A stretch of 64,000 nt of DNA from Planctomycetaceae bacterium (GTDB taxonomy: Bacteria; Planctomycetota; Planctomycetia; Pirellulales; Pirellulaceae), in the NCBI GenBank assembly GCA_016794985.1, contig JAEUIQ010000031.1, positions 1-64,000 of the forward strand, written 5' to 3'. This document shows positions 40,604 through 49,136 of this stretch, piece after piece. The notes below the pieces were generated by a model. The model ran no database searches. It saw only the letters and a list, made by a program, of their open reading frames with translations, and was not told the DNA's origin. The position numbers were made by a program, and so were the translations under genes. Position 1 is the first letter of the stretch; each line of letters starts with the position of its first letter.

Positions 40604-41964
40604 GTAAAGAGCGATTCGGCGGCGCAGGCCGCGCCAAAGAAAAACCCTTGAGCTTGATCGCAACCCATGTTTCGCAGGCACTCGGCGACCGGCCCCGATT
40701 CGACTCCTTCGGCCACAACCTTAACAGCTTTCGTGTGGGCGATTCGGATCATGGAATCAACCACCGCCGAGGCAAAATCACTGCTGGTGATTTCTTGCAC
40801 AAAAGACTCGTCGATCTTCACACTGTCAAGGGACAACTTTTGTAAATAGGCGACTGAAGATCGTCCGGTACCAAAATCATCGATAGCGATGGAGTACCCC
40901 ATTTGCTTCAGATCGCGAATCTTCTTACTGGAGGCTTTGATGTCATGCAAAACGGCCTCTTCCGTAAGTTCGATTTCGATGAGATTTGGGGAAATGCCTT
41001 GGAAGAAAAATGCCGCAGCAAGATCTTCGGATAGATCCCCAAAGCGAAAGTGGCTGGCACTAATGTTGATGCTGATCGGAAGCACAGGTTGCCCGAGCTG
41101 CTCCCAACGCAGGATGTCCAGAGCCACGTTGCGAATGACCAACTGGGATAGCGGGACAATCAGGCCACACTTCTCTGCTTCGGTGATGTACTCGTCGGGT
41201 GTCGAATACGACTCACCGTTGCGGAACCAGCGCACAAGCGCTTCAGCCCCACAACATCTTTGGGTTCTCAGATCGTACTTTGGTTGGTAATGGACGGTAA
41301 ACTCCTGATTTTCGATCGCTTCTCGGATCTCGCTGCGCAACTGAAACAGACGCCGATGCTCTTGGTCCAGATCCACGCTGTAGAACGAATAGCACCGCCG
41401 ACCGTTGCGTTTGGACTGGTACATGGCGGCGTCGGCTTGATTGAGCAATTGTTCCGCGGATTGCTCGTGTTGATGGCGGATCGAGATGCCGATTGAAGCT
41501 CCCACAAAGGCTTTCTCGTGGGTCACGATAAATGGATCTTGGAACTCGTGGAGGATTCGCTCGGCCAACTTGGGCAGTTGGTTCAACCGATCGATGCGGT
41601 CCGCGATGATCACAAATTCATCGCCGGCGAGACGATACAACCGCTCGTGGGGATCGACAAGAATTTTATTTAGTCGCTGGCCAACTTGAATCAAGAGTTC
41701 GTCGCCCGCTTGGTGCCCGAGCGAATCGTTGACAAACTTGAACCCGTCCAGATCGAAGAATAAAAGCGCCAACATGGGGCCAGTCGGCTGATGCGAGTTG
41801 ACTGCCCGCTGCAGTTCTTCGATGAAACACAAGCGGTTGGGCAGATGCGTCAACGGATCCAAGCGCGTCGAATCCAGCCGGATTCCTTTCGGCCCCAGTG
41901 AGGGAGAGCCTATGTCGGGAAAGGTTGACTTCAAGTCAGCGGTAGGAGCAATTGTCTCGAGCAT
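40552..41964 (-). CDS. GGDEF-EAL cyclic-di-GMP protein
   Basis: The product is 470 residues from ATG 41964. The frame opens further to a TTG at 42072, but that codon lies in the U-tract of a terminator, so I prefer the internal ATG. A GGDEF domain at about 45-205 carries FFDLDGFKFVNDSLGHQAGDELL and RLAGDEFVII; the core is AGDEF in place of GGDEF, which some active cyclases tolerate. The EAL domain at about 230-460 keeps the catalytic residues: EALVRW, NISASHF, ELTEEAV, IDDFGTG, VKIDESF, VAEGVES and QGFFFG. It probably breaks down cyclic di-GMP, perhaps with GTP-dependent control. No sensor domain precedes the GGDEF. Confidence 0.93.
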   Translation of the reverse strand: MLETIAPTADLKSTFPDIGSPSLGPKGIRLDSTRLDPLTHLPNRLCFIEELQRAVNSHQPTGPMLALLFFDLDGFKFVNDSLGHQAGDELLIQVGQRLNKILVDPHERLYRLAGDEFVIIADRIDRLNQLPKLAERILHEFQDPFIVTHEKAFVGASIGISIRHQHEQSAEQLLNQADAAMYQSKRNGRRCYSFYSVDLDQEHRRLFQLRSEIREAIENQEFTVHYQPKYDLRTQRCCGAEALVRWFRNGESYSTPDEYITEAEKCGLIVPLSQLVIRNVALDILRWEQLGQPVLPISINISASHFRFGDLSEDLAAAFFFQGISPNLIEIELTEEAVLHDIKASSKKIRDLKQMGYSIAIDDFGTGRSSVAYLQKLSLDSVKIDESFVQEITSSDFASAVVDSMIRIAHTKAVKVVAEGVESGPVAECLRNMGCDQAQGFFFGAACAAESLFTQSADFELGSSAQTTST

Positions 41965-42070
41965 GGTGGTGAACACGGTGATGAGGGTTTCGACCGAATA
42001 CGATTTGCGCCGATGTGTTACATGCGTCGAAACTGAGCCAAGGGAAGAAAACTTCCGGAGTCGTACTCGC

Positions 42071-42101
42071 AAAAAAAAAGCGAGCCCCGCTAGGACTCGC
42101 T
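42071..42101 (-). terminator. Rho-independent terminator after the DUF1080 gene
   Basis: Read on the minus strand, AGCGAGTCC pairs with GG(G)GCTCGCT around a loop of about five bases (a 9-bp stem with one G-U), and is followed directly by nine T. It lies 230-260 bases past the stop of the DUF1080 gene and just after the repeat array, so transcripts that run through the array end here before the GGDEF-EAL gene. Confidence 0.8.
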
Positions 42102-42135
42102 CAATTCATTCAATCGCTATAACCTGCCCGTTGGT

Positions 42136-42313
42136 CGTGGACCGCTCCGCGGTCCAGTTGTCTGTCGTGGACCGCTCCGCGGTCCAATTAGTCCGTCGTG
42201 GCTCACTCCGCGGTCCAGTTGTATGTCGTGGACCGCTCCGCGGTCCAATTAGTCCGTCGTAGCTCACTCCGCGGTCCAATTAGTCCGTCGTGGCTCACTC
42301 CGCGGTCCGCGAC
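42136..42313 (+). repeat. Tandem array of 30/31-bp units with palindromic cores
   Basis: Six units start at 42136, 42166, 42197, 42227, 42258 and 42289. Each has CGTGG(ACCGC or CTCAC)TCCGCGGTCC followed by AGTTGT(CT/AT)GT or AATTAGTCCGT. In units 1, 2 and 4 the core GGACCGC-TCC-GCGGTCC is a perfect hairpin with a 7-bp stem and 3-base loop; in units 3, 5 and 6 the left arm is changed to GGCTCAC and pairs poorly. The array is in the 3' region of the DUF1080 transcript. Confidence 0.9.
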
Positions 42314-42333
42314 ATTCACCGCCAAGTCGCCCC

Positions 42334-42975
42334 TTAGTCCGGCAAACGGCGTACTTGAATTTCCTTGTACGAAACTGCAGCACCGGGATCGTGACATTGC
42401 AGGCCGAAAGTACCTTCCGTCAAAACACGGGTGAATTGCTGTCCTGGTTTCTTTCCTTCGGGCTCGGTGTACTTGACGGTTTCTTTGTCATTGATTTTGA
42501 TCGTGATGGTTTTGCCTTCGACCTTGATGTAGTAGTCGAACCATTCGCCATCTTTGGCTGGCGAGTTATCGAGGACATCCTGAACATCGTACAACCCCCC
42601 GGACTTCTTGCGGTCGCCGTGGGTGTTGTTGACTTGGGCTTCGTAGCCATGTTTGGGCCATCCGGAATCTTGATACTGCGTGTGAAAATAAATGCCACCA
42701 TTGGCATTGGGTTGGCATTTCACTTTGGCCTTGAATTCGAAATTCTTGAAGGGTTTGTCATCCCCAACATAGAACAAGTGACTGCGTTCTCCGATGCCTA
42801 CAAACGCACCGTCGACCATGGTCCAACTCTTGGGGTTTTCGTTTACCTTCCACCCTTCCATCGACTTTCCATCGGTTAAGGCAACCCACTCGGCTTCTTC
42901 TTGTCCGCAAACAACGGAACAACCAAGCAGAGCGAGTGCAACAAGGTGTACAACGATTGGCGTGAAACGGCGCAT
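42334..42975 (-). CDS. Exported DUF1080 (3-keto-disaccharide hydrolase-like) protein
   Basis: The 213-residue product starts at ATG 42975 (MRRFTPIVVHLVALALLGCSVVCG, a lipoprotein-type signal ending in LLGC); GAGG sits nine bases before it, so the ATG at 42981 is less likely. Domain DUF1080 covers nearly all the rest: EWVALTDGKSMEGWKVNENPKSW, GAFVGIGERSHLFYVGDDKPFKNFEFKAKVKCQPNANGGIYFHTQYQDSGWPKHGYEAQVNNTH, then GEWFDYYIKVEGKTITIKINDKE. The fold is a concanavalin-like jelly roll. Members hydrolyse 3-keto-glycosides or bind glycans, and planctomycetes hold very many of them. It is transcribed toward the terminator at 42071. Confidence 0.92.
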   Translation of the reverse strand: MRRFTPIVVHLVALALLGCSVVCGQEEAEWVALTDGKSMEGWKVNENPKSWTMVDGAFVGIGERSHLFYVGDDKPFKNFEFKAKVKCQPNANGGIYFHTQYQDSGWPKHGYEAQVNNTHGDRKKSGGLYDVQDVLDNSPAKDGEWFDYYIKVEGKTITIKINDKETVKYTEPEGKKPGQQFTRVLTEGTFGLQCHDPGAAVSYKEIQVRRLPD

Positions 42976-43082
42976 GGTCATGGTCCTCAACAGGGTGGCA
43001 GATCTTCAAAGCCTTCCGGGAAGGCAAGTCGCCTATTATAGTCCGCGCCGGCTTCCTTTGCCCACCAGTACTTATCTACCAG

Positions 43083-44378
43083 TTACAGGCGCCGGATTTG
43101 ACGCAACGAATCCCGAATCCTTAGCAAATCCGCCGGGAGCGGGGCTTCGATCGACAGCGGAGCCTGAGAGATGGGGTGGAGGAAGCTAATCTTGTGGGCA
43201 TGCAACGCTTGCCGATTCAACAGAGCTTTTTGATCGTTGCCCGCCGCTTGATCCACTCCGCCGTGCAACATTGCTTCGGTGATACTGGCCCGACCGCTGT
43301 ACAAACGGTCACACAACACCGGACAGCCAATGTGGGCCATATGCACACGAATCTGGTGTGTGCGTCCGGTTTTGGGCATCACTTGCACGATGGCAAAGCC
43401 GCGAAATCGCTCTAGGACTTGAAACACCGTCTCGGCAGGGCGGCTAGTCGCGTGGTTTTCTCGAATGGCCATTCGCTCCCGTTGATAAGGGTGTTTGCCG
43501 ATCGGAAGGTTGATATGATCTTGATCAAAGTTGGGAGCTGGCGAAACAATCGACCAATACTGTTTGGTCACGGTACGATTCTGAAACTGTTCCACCAAGT
43601 TCATGTGGGCCTGGTCGGTTTTGGCCACCAAGATCACGCCGCTAGTTTCACGATCCAGTCGATGCACGATGCCCGGTCGGGTCGCGCCACCGATGGAACT
43701 CAGTTCACGAAAACGATGGATCAAGCCACTGGTCAATGTGCCTTTCCAATGACCTTTGGCCGGATGGACGACCATGCCAGCGGGCTTGTTGATTGCTAAT
43801 ATTTGGTCGTCTTCCCACAAGATGTCCAACTCGATCGCCTCACCTTTTTGTTCTTCATCGAACAGGTGCGGTGGGATTTCGAGTTGCAGAACCTGGCCCG
43901 GTTCAAGTCGAAACGCGGGTTTGACCACTTCGTCATCGATCCGCGCGTGGCCGGCCGCGATGGTTCGGCGCAACTTGACGCGACTGAGTTCCGGGAATTG
44001 TTCGGCCAGAAAAATATCGATCCTGACTCCCTGATGAGCGGGCAGAATTTCGAAGCGAAACCACTGAGAATCGGCTGCCGACGTTTGGAGTTCCGGCCGC
44101 GCCAAACGCTCGATGGTCCGGCCGCGATCGGGTTCTGGTTCGGCGGCCGTTGTCGCTTCGGTCTCGGCCATCGATTCCCAGTCGATTTGCAACGGGGTGT
44201 CCTCGTCCAATTCCTCGACGTCGGCCTGGTCTGCAGAAGCGGCGTCTTCTGTTTGATTTTCCGCCGTTTTTTGGTTTTCCGCCGCTTTGGCGCGTCGCTC
44301 GCGGCGGCGATCTTCGTAGTAAGACCCCGTTCGACCGCCACTTTTTTGGAAGAACTCAGATTGACGTTTGCGACTCAC
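43083..44378 (-). CDS. RluA-family 23S rRNA pseudouridine synthase
   Basis: The product is 431 residues from a GTG at 44378 (AAAAGG lies nine bases upstream; the frame's TTG at 44441 is less likely). A charged low-complexity region of about 100 residues precedes an S4 RNA-binding domain (QGVRIDIFLAEQFPELSRVKLRRTIAAGHARIDDEVV). The catalytic domain follows, with the RluA signature HRLDRETSG (catalytic Asp) and MPKTGRTHQIRVHMAHIGCPVLCD. The match is best to the RluD/RluC type, which converts uridine to pseudouridine in large-subunit rRNA. The N-terminal extension is unusual in length. It diverges from the hydrolase gene on the other strand. Confidence 0.92.
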   Translation of the reverse strand: MSRKRQSEFFQKSGGRTGSYYEDRRRERRAKAAENQKTAENQTEDAASADQADVEELDEDTPLQIDWESMAETEATTAAEPEPDRGRTIERLARPELQTSAADSQWFRFEILPAHQGVRIDIFLAEQFPELSRVKLRRTIAAGHARIDDEVVKPAFRLEPGQVLQLEIPPHLFDEEQKGEAIELDILWEDDQILAINKPAGMVVHPAKGHWKGTLTSGLIHRFRELSSIGGATRPGIVHRLDRETSGVILVAKTDQAHMNLVEQFQNRTVTKQYWSIVSPAPNFDQDHINLPIGKHPYQRERMAIRENHATSRPAETVFQVLERFRGFAIVQVMPKTGRTHQIRVHMAHIGCPVLCDRLYSGRASITEAMLHGGVDQAAGNDQKALLNRQALHAHKISFLHPISQAPLSIEAPLPADLLRIRDSLRQIRRL

Positions 44379-44485
44379 TCCGGGGGACCTTTTCTGGGTC
44401 GATTGTAACGCTCCGCTTGCCGATTGTGCGGGCACGATCAAGAATAGCTACGGTAAGGGGAAAGGGCCACTGGGTACGAGGAATC

Positions 44486-45313
44486 ATGCGGAAAAGTTAT
44501 CGGGTGACGTTCCCAAACCATCGGGGCGAGGAATTGGTCGGCATCCTGGACACCAACGAACGTCCCCGTTTTTTCGCATTGTTCTCGCACTGTTTTACGT
44601 GTAGCAAGGACTTGAAAGCCATTGTTCGGATCAGCCGGGTGTTGGCCGAGGGTGGGGTGGGTGTCCTGCGTTACGATTATACCGGATTGGGCGACAGCCA
44701 CGGCGATTTTCAGACCACAAACTTCACGACGACTTGTCTGGACACGATCTGCGCCGCACAATTTCTGGCCCGAGAATATGAACCTCCCCAGCTTCTGGTG
44801 GGTCATTCATTAGGCGGTACGGCTTCGTACCAAATCGCCGAGCAATTGGAGCCGGTTCGTGCGATTGTGACCATCGCCTCGCCCAGCTGTACGACACATC
44901 TTTCGGATTTCTTGGCCGCAAGCAATCCCGAAATCGATGCGAGTGGGTTTGGTTGGGTCACGATCGGCAATCGGCCCGTCCCGATCACCGCGCAATTGAT
45001 GCAGGATTTGCGAAGTCACGACGTGCCCAGTCGTATCAAATCATTGACCAAACCCCTGTTGTTGTTTCACTCGCCGGATGATGAAACCTTGAACTACCGC
45101 CACAGTACAAACGCACTGTATTGGGCACCAGGCCGCAGCAGCTTGATCACGTTACCAGGGAGTGATCATCTGTTGACCAACCAAGCCGAAGATATTCCCT
45201 TGGTTGGTCAGACTATATTGGCTTGGGCCAATCGCTTTTGTGGAACACCGCTGGGCGGGGCACAACCTGGGTCCTTGTCTTCTTCTAGCGAATCACGTTC
45301 ATGTCCGAATTGA
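44486..45313 (+). CDS. Alpha/beta hydrolase
   Basis: The 275-residue product starts at ATG 44486, where GAGG lies five bases upstream; the longer frame from 44150 crosses the opposite-strand RluA gene and is not credible there. Triad positions are Ser108 in VGHSLGG, Asp198/199 in SPDDE and His228 in GSDHLL. The HCFTCSKD segment resembles the YqkD/OsmC-associated hydrolases that precede osmotically induced protein domains (an OsmC partner is absent). A serine-dependent ester or amide hydrolysis is expected, with unknown substrate. It overlaps the phoH gene by 13 bases, so it begins the rightward operon. Confidence 0.85.
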   Translation: MRKSYRVTFPNHRGEELVGILDTNERPRFFALFSHCFTCSKDLKAIVRISRVLAEGGVGVLRYDYTGLGDSHGDFQTTNFTTTCLDTICAAQFLAREYEPPQLLVGHSLGGTASYQIAEQLEPVRAIVTIASPSCTTHLSDFLAASNPEIDASGFGWVTIGNRPVPITAQLMQDLRSHDVPSRIKSLTKPLLLFHSPDDETLNYRHSTNALYWAPGRSSLITLPGSDHLLTNQAEDIPLVGQTILAWANRFCGTPLGGAQPGSLSSSSESRSCPN

Positions 45314-46269
45314 CGATCGAACAAATTCAGCCCCAGGTCATCCTGCCGCTGTTTGGGGCCCGCGATCAACATTTGCGGCGTCTGCGCGAGTTCTTTCAAG
45401 TCGAAATCGTGCACCGCAATGGTACGATCACCATCACGGGTGCGGACGAAAAAGCAGCGCAAGCGGCCGAGGTCTTGCAGCGTCTCAAGAAGTTTGTGGA
45501 AAAACATGGCGGATTGACCCCCGAAGCCTTCGATCAAACCATGACACAGGTCACCGGGGTTTGGAACAAAGAGCCGGCCAAACCGATCGAGACCTCTGTC
45601 GTGGGTGCGACGGTGCGGCCTCGAACCCCAGGTCAGGCGGAGTACATTCGTCAGATCCGTCAGCACGACATGACCTTTGCTTTGGGCCCCGCCGGCAGCG
45701 GAAAAACTTATTTGGCTGTGGCCCTGGCCATCGAAGCGTTGCGAGCGCGAGAGGTGCGCAAGTTGGTCTTGGTGCGTCCCGCCGTGGAAGCGGGTGAAAG
45801 TCTCGGCTTTCTACCGGGCGACTTGCTGCAAAAGATCCAGCCCTACCTCCGCCCCTTACTCGACGCCATCAATGAACTCATGGGCTTTGAGACGGGGCAG
45901 CGGTTGTTGCAGACCGATGTAATCGAAGTCTTGCCGTTGGCTTACATGCGCGGACGAACCTTGAATGAAGCGTTTATCATTCTCGACGAGGCTCAGAACA
46001 CAACGGTCGCCCAGATGAAGATGTTCTTGACTCGAATGGGCAATGGCTCGAAAGTCGTCGTGGCTGGTGACCCCACCCAGATCGACTTGCCCAAAGGCAC
46101 TCACAGCGGTTTGATCGATGCCGCTCATCGGTTGAAGAATGTCAAGGGTATCGCGTTTGCTCGATTGTCGGAGGAAGATATCGTCAGACATCCGTTGGTG
46201 CAGCGCATCGTGTCGGCTTACGAATCGATTGCCGAACGCGAGCCCCCTAAGCCGAAAAGCCAAAATTAA
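45301..46269 (+). CDS. phoH: PhoH family protein
   Basis: The 322-residue product has a KH-like RNA-binding region at about 1-80 (LTIEQIQPQVILPLFGARDQHLRRLREFFQVEIVHRNGTITITGADEKAAQAAEVL). The PhoH P-loop NTPase follows, with Walker A GPAGSGKT at 129-136 and Walker B VFIILDEAQNTT-type FIILDEAQNTT, plus the KMFLTRMGNGSKVVVAGDPTQIDLP segment. PhoH is an ATPase that works with YbeY in RNA handling. It lies directly before the 7TM-HD gene (27 bases), which is the usual arrangement. Confidence 0.95.
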   Translation: MSELTIEQIQPQVILPLFGARDQHLRRLREFFQVEIVHRNGTITITGADEKAAQAAEVLQRLKKFVEKHGGLTPEAFDQTMTQVTGVWNKEPAKPIETSVVGATVRPRTPGQAEYIRQIRQHDMTFALGPAGSGKTYLAVALAIEALRAREVRKLVLVRPAVEAGESLGFLPGDLLQKIQPYLRPLLDAINELMGFETGQRLLQTDVIEVLPLAYMRGRTLNEAFIILDEAQNTTVAQMKMFLTRMGNGSKVVVAGDPTQIDLPKGTHSGLIDAAHRLKNVKGIAFARLSEEDIVRHPLVQRIVSAYESIAEREPPKPKSQN

Positions 46270-46296
46270 TTGAAGCGTTTGCAAGGTAATTGATTT

Positions 46297-48591
46297 ATGG
46301 CCAACCATCCTCGAACCGCTCGAATCATTCCCGTCAATGATCCTGATACTGTCTGGTCGCAGGCGTCGCGGATTTGGCAATCGTCCGACTTTTGGGGCCG
46401 AATCGGCTTCGTGTTGGTTGCGGTCTTGCTGTTATGGGCGGGCACGGAAGCTTGGCGCCCCGCGTTCCCGTATCGCTGGAATTCGATCCCGTTAACGGCT
46501 CCGCACGCACGTGTCGATTTCGAAATCGTCGATGAACAACGAACTTCGGATGTGCGCAGTCGAGCTCGACTGAATGTCTTGGCCCTGTATGAACTGGATA
46601 GCAAGCCGCTGGAAGAAGTTCGGAATAAGCTCCAAGAACATTTGTTTCGAATTCAACAAGCGAAAGAATTTGCCGAACTTGATCTGGCTGTGTGGAGCGA
46701 GTTCCTGACGGAACAGCAACGAGTGACTTCGATCGATGAACAATCCCAACTGTTCCAGCAAGTGCAAAACGCCTTGAAGGCCGATCCCAGTTTGGAAGCC
46801 GTCAGCCGGAGTATCCAGAATTCTCTAAATCCATTTTTCGAGCGTGGGTTGTTGGACCAAGTTCAACACGAGCTGGATCGTCACAGTGTGTCACAAATTC
46901 GAGTTTACTCGAAACAGCCGACGGATGCCAAAGTGGTGAACGTCGACGATGTTCGTATCTCCTTGGTCAAGGAACGGTTGAAACAACGCTTGGCGGCAGA
47001 ACTGCGTCGCGAGTCCACGACGTTTCCCGAGACCGACTTGTTGATCAACTTCTTATCGGGTTGGTTTGAAAAGCAGACCATTCCTAGTACTTTGCGATTT
47101 GCCTCGGAAGAAACGAAGCGTGCCGCCGATTTGGCGGAGTCGCAAGTTCCCCCGCAATTCCGCAAGTTCCGCGCCGGGGAGCCTTTGATTTCCGGACCAG
47201 CGACTGAAGGGCCAACCGTATGGAAAGGCCAGCCTTTAACGGAGGCCCACTTGTCGTTGCTCCAAGCAGAGCACGAGGCTTTCTTGGCCACGTGGACTTG
47301 GCCGCAACTGCTGAACTACATCGTGGCGCGAATTGGTTTGTTTGTCGCCGTATTTGCGCTCGTGGGAATTTACTTGTGGTACGACCAGGCGAAGTGGTTG
47401 ATCGAATGGCGACATTTCCTGACGTTGCTGTTGCTGCTTTCTGTGGCAATCGTTTCAGCCTATTGGCTCTGGCGCGCACCGATTCGAGCTGAAATTTTGC
47501 CGATCGCTCTGTTCGCGATGGTGATAACGATCCTGTATCGAACGCAGTTGTCATTGCTGTTGAGTGCCGCACTATGTTTGGTGATGGTCTTCAGCATGGG
47601 GCAAGGATTGGGCGAGTTTGTCACGATGGCGTCGGTGGCTTGTATCTGCAGTTTCTTAGCGGGAAACGTTCGCAGTCGCACGCGTTTGATTTTTGTCGGA
47701 CTGTGGGCGGCGGTTGCCGGTATTCCGACTGCGATTTATGTCAAGGTTGCCTTGGGGTGGACGCTAAGCACCCCCATCATGTGGGACAGCCTTTGGATGG
47801 GATTGCAGGCCATTTTTGCGGGAGTGGCCTTGACGGCATTGTTGCCCTTTTTGGAAAAGATTTTCGACTTCCAAACGGACATCAGCCTCTTGGAGCTTGG
47901 TGTGCCGACCCATCCACTGCTGGCGGATTTGGTGCAACGCGCGCCCGGGACCTACAATCACAGCATCAGCTTGGCGGCCATCGCCGAAACTGCGGCCAAT
48001 GCCATCGGTGCCAATGGCGTGTTGGTTCGGGTTGGGGCCTACTTTCACGACATCGGCAAAGTTCGGAAACCCGAGTATTTTGTGGAAAACCAAGCGAAAG
48101 GACAAAACCGCCATCAAATGCTGTTGCCAAGTATGAGCACCTTGGTGATCGTGGCCCACGTTAAAGATGGCGCTGAAATGGCACGCCAATACAAGTTGCC
48201 CAAACCCATCATCGACATGATCGAGCAGCATCACGGCACCACCTTGGTCGAATACTTCTACCGACAAGCCAAAAGCGAAGAACGCCGTGAAACGGGCTCG
48301 GTTGAAGAGTCCGATTTTCGCTATCCGGGACCCAAGCCACAAACTCGCGAAGCGGCCGTTATTATGTTGGCGGATGCCTGCGAAAGTGCCAGCCGCGCGA
48401 TGAAAGAAGCCACGCCGGCACGTTTGGAGGGACTGGTACAAGACTTGTTGCAAAAGCGACTGCGGGATGGTCAATTCGATGAATGCGGGATCACCCTCAA
48501 GGAGTTACACATCGTGCAAGAAAGTTTGATCAAATCTCTCAACGCCATGCACCACAGTCGGATCAGCTATCCGGATGCCAGACTTGGATAA
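46297..48591 (+). CDS. 7TM-HD domain phosphohydrolase (PgpH/YqfF-like)
   Basis: The 764-residue product has an N-terminal membrane helix (IGFVLVAVLLLWAGTEAW), a periplasmic 7TMR-HD extracellular domain of about 250 residues, seven membrane spans at about 335-520 (YIVARIGLFVAVFALVGIYLWY to MWDSLWMGLQAIFAGVALTALLPF) and a C-terminal HD domain. The HD motif is YFHDIGK at His584/Asp585, with other ligand regions at HSISLAAIAETA and IIDMIEQHHGTTLVEYFY. In Gram-positive bacteria PgpH hydrolyses cyclic di-AMP; it is unclear whether planctomycetes make cyclic di-AMP. It lies between phoH and ybeY, as in many bacteria. Confidence 0.93.
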   Translation: MANHPRTARIIPVNDPDTVWSQASRIWQSSDFWGRIGFVLVAVLLLWAGTEAWRPAFPYRWNSIPLTAPHARVDFEIVDEQRTSDVRSRARLNVLALYELDSKPLEEVRNKLQEHLFRIQQAKEFAELDLAVWSEFLTEQQRVTSIDEQSQLFQQVQNALKADPSLEAVSRSIQNSLNPFFERGLLDQVQHELDRHSVSQIRVYSKQPTDAKVVNVDDVRISLVKERLKQRLAAELRRESTTFPETDLLINFLSGWFEKQTIPSTLRFASEETKRAADLAESQVPPQFRKFRAGEPLISGPATEGPTVWKGQPLTEAHLSLLQAEHEAFLATWTWPQLLNYIVARIGLFVAVFALVGIYLWYDQAKWLIEWRHFLTLLLLLSVAIVSAYWLWRAPIRAEILPIALFAMVITILYRTQLSLLLSAALCLVMVFSMGQGLGEFVTMASVACICSFLAGNVRSRTRLIFVGLWAAVAGIPTAIYVKVALGWTLSTPIMWDSLWMGLQAIFAGVALTALLPFLEKIFDFQTDISLLELGVPTHPLLADLVQRAPGTYNHSISLAAIAETAANAIGANGVLVRVGAYFHDIGKVRKPEYFVENQAKGQNRHQMLLPSMSTLVIVAHVKDGAEMARQYKLPKPIIDMIEQHHGTTLVEYFYRQAKSEERRETGSVEESDFRYPGPKPQTREAAVIMLADACESASRAMKEATPARLEGLVQDLLQKRLRDGQFDECGITLKELHIVQESLIKSLNAMHHSRISYPDARLG

Positions 48592-48612
48592 GCGAAAGGT
48601 CAGACGAACGCG

Positions 48613-49134
48613 ATGAATGATTTGCCGGGTGTCGCCGAGGCCAACGATCATAATTTTCGAATCGAGTTCTTCTTTGACGGCGTTGCTCCGGGCTGCCTGT
48701 CGGAATCGGAACGGACCAAACTTCGGCAGGCAGTAATCGCGACCTTGCGACACGCCGAAGTCGTGGCCGCCGAGGTTTCAATCGCGGTGGTTTGCTCGGA
48801 CCGCATGCAGCAACTCAATAACCAGTACTTGCAACATGATTATGACACAGACGTTCTCAGCTTTTGCCTCGGTACTGAAGAGGAACTGGGTTTCTTGTTG
48901 GGGCAACTGATTGTAAGCCTGGACTACGCGCAGCGACAGTGTGAAGAGTTGACGCGGACTCATGAATTCCCCGTGCCACTGCTCCACGAATTGGCACTGT
49001 ATCTAGTCCATGGCAGTCTCCATCTGGTAGGCTACGATGATCACGAGCCCGCCGAGCGTGAAGAAATGCGGCAAATGGAACATCAAGTGCTGCTTCCCTT
49101 GGGAATGCCGCCCGTCTGGACCAGTGAAAGATAG
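48613..49134 (+). CDS. ybeY: Endoribonuclease YbeY
   Basis: The 173-residue product carries the YbeY signature HGSLHLVGYDDH with His133, His137 and a final His144. The last His is one residue later than in the E. coli motif (GYDH) because of an extra Asp; this variant may be lineage-typical. The NNQYLQHDYDTDVLSFCLG segment is also characteristic. YbeY acts in 16S rRNA 3'-end maturation and ribosome quality control together with PhoH. The gene starts 21 bases after the 7TM-HD gene, with GAAAGG ahead of the start, and ends two bases before the CNNM gene. Confidence 0.93.
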   Translation: MNDLPGVAEANDHNFRIEFFFDGVAPGCLSESERTKLRQAVIATLRHAEVVAAEVSIAVVCSDRMQQLNNQYLQHDYDTDVLSFCLGTEEELGFLLGQLIVSLDYAQRQCEELTRTHEFPVPLLHELALYLVHGSLHLVGYDDHEPAEREEMRQMEHQVLLPLGMPPVWTSER

Positions 49135-49136
49135 TC

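Larger units (their letters stand above)
41965..42333. other. Spacer carrying terminator and tandem palindromes
   Basis: The 369 bases between the GGDEF-EAL gene and the DUF1080 gene, both leftward, contain the terminator at 42071-42101, the tandem palindrome array at 42136-42313 and little else. The plus-strand frames across the array are translated repeats and not genes. Confidence 0.6.

Noticed and set aside
42136-42313. CRISPR-like array
   Set aside because: The period is about 30 bases but there are no unique spacers: the segments between palindromes repeat too.
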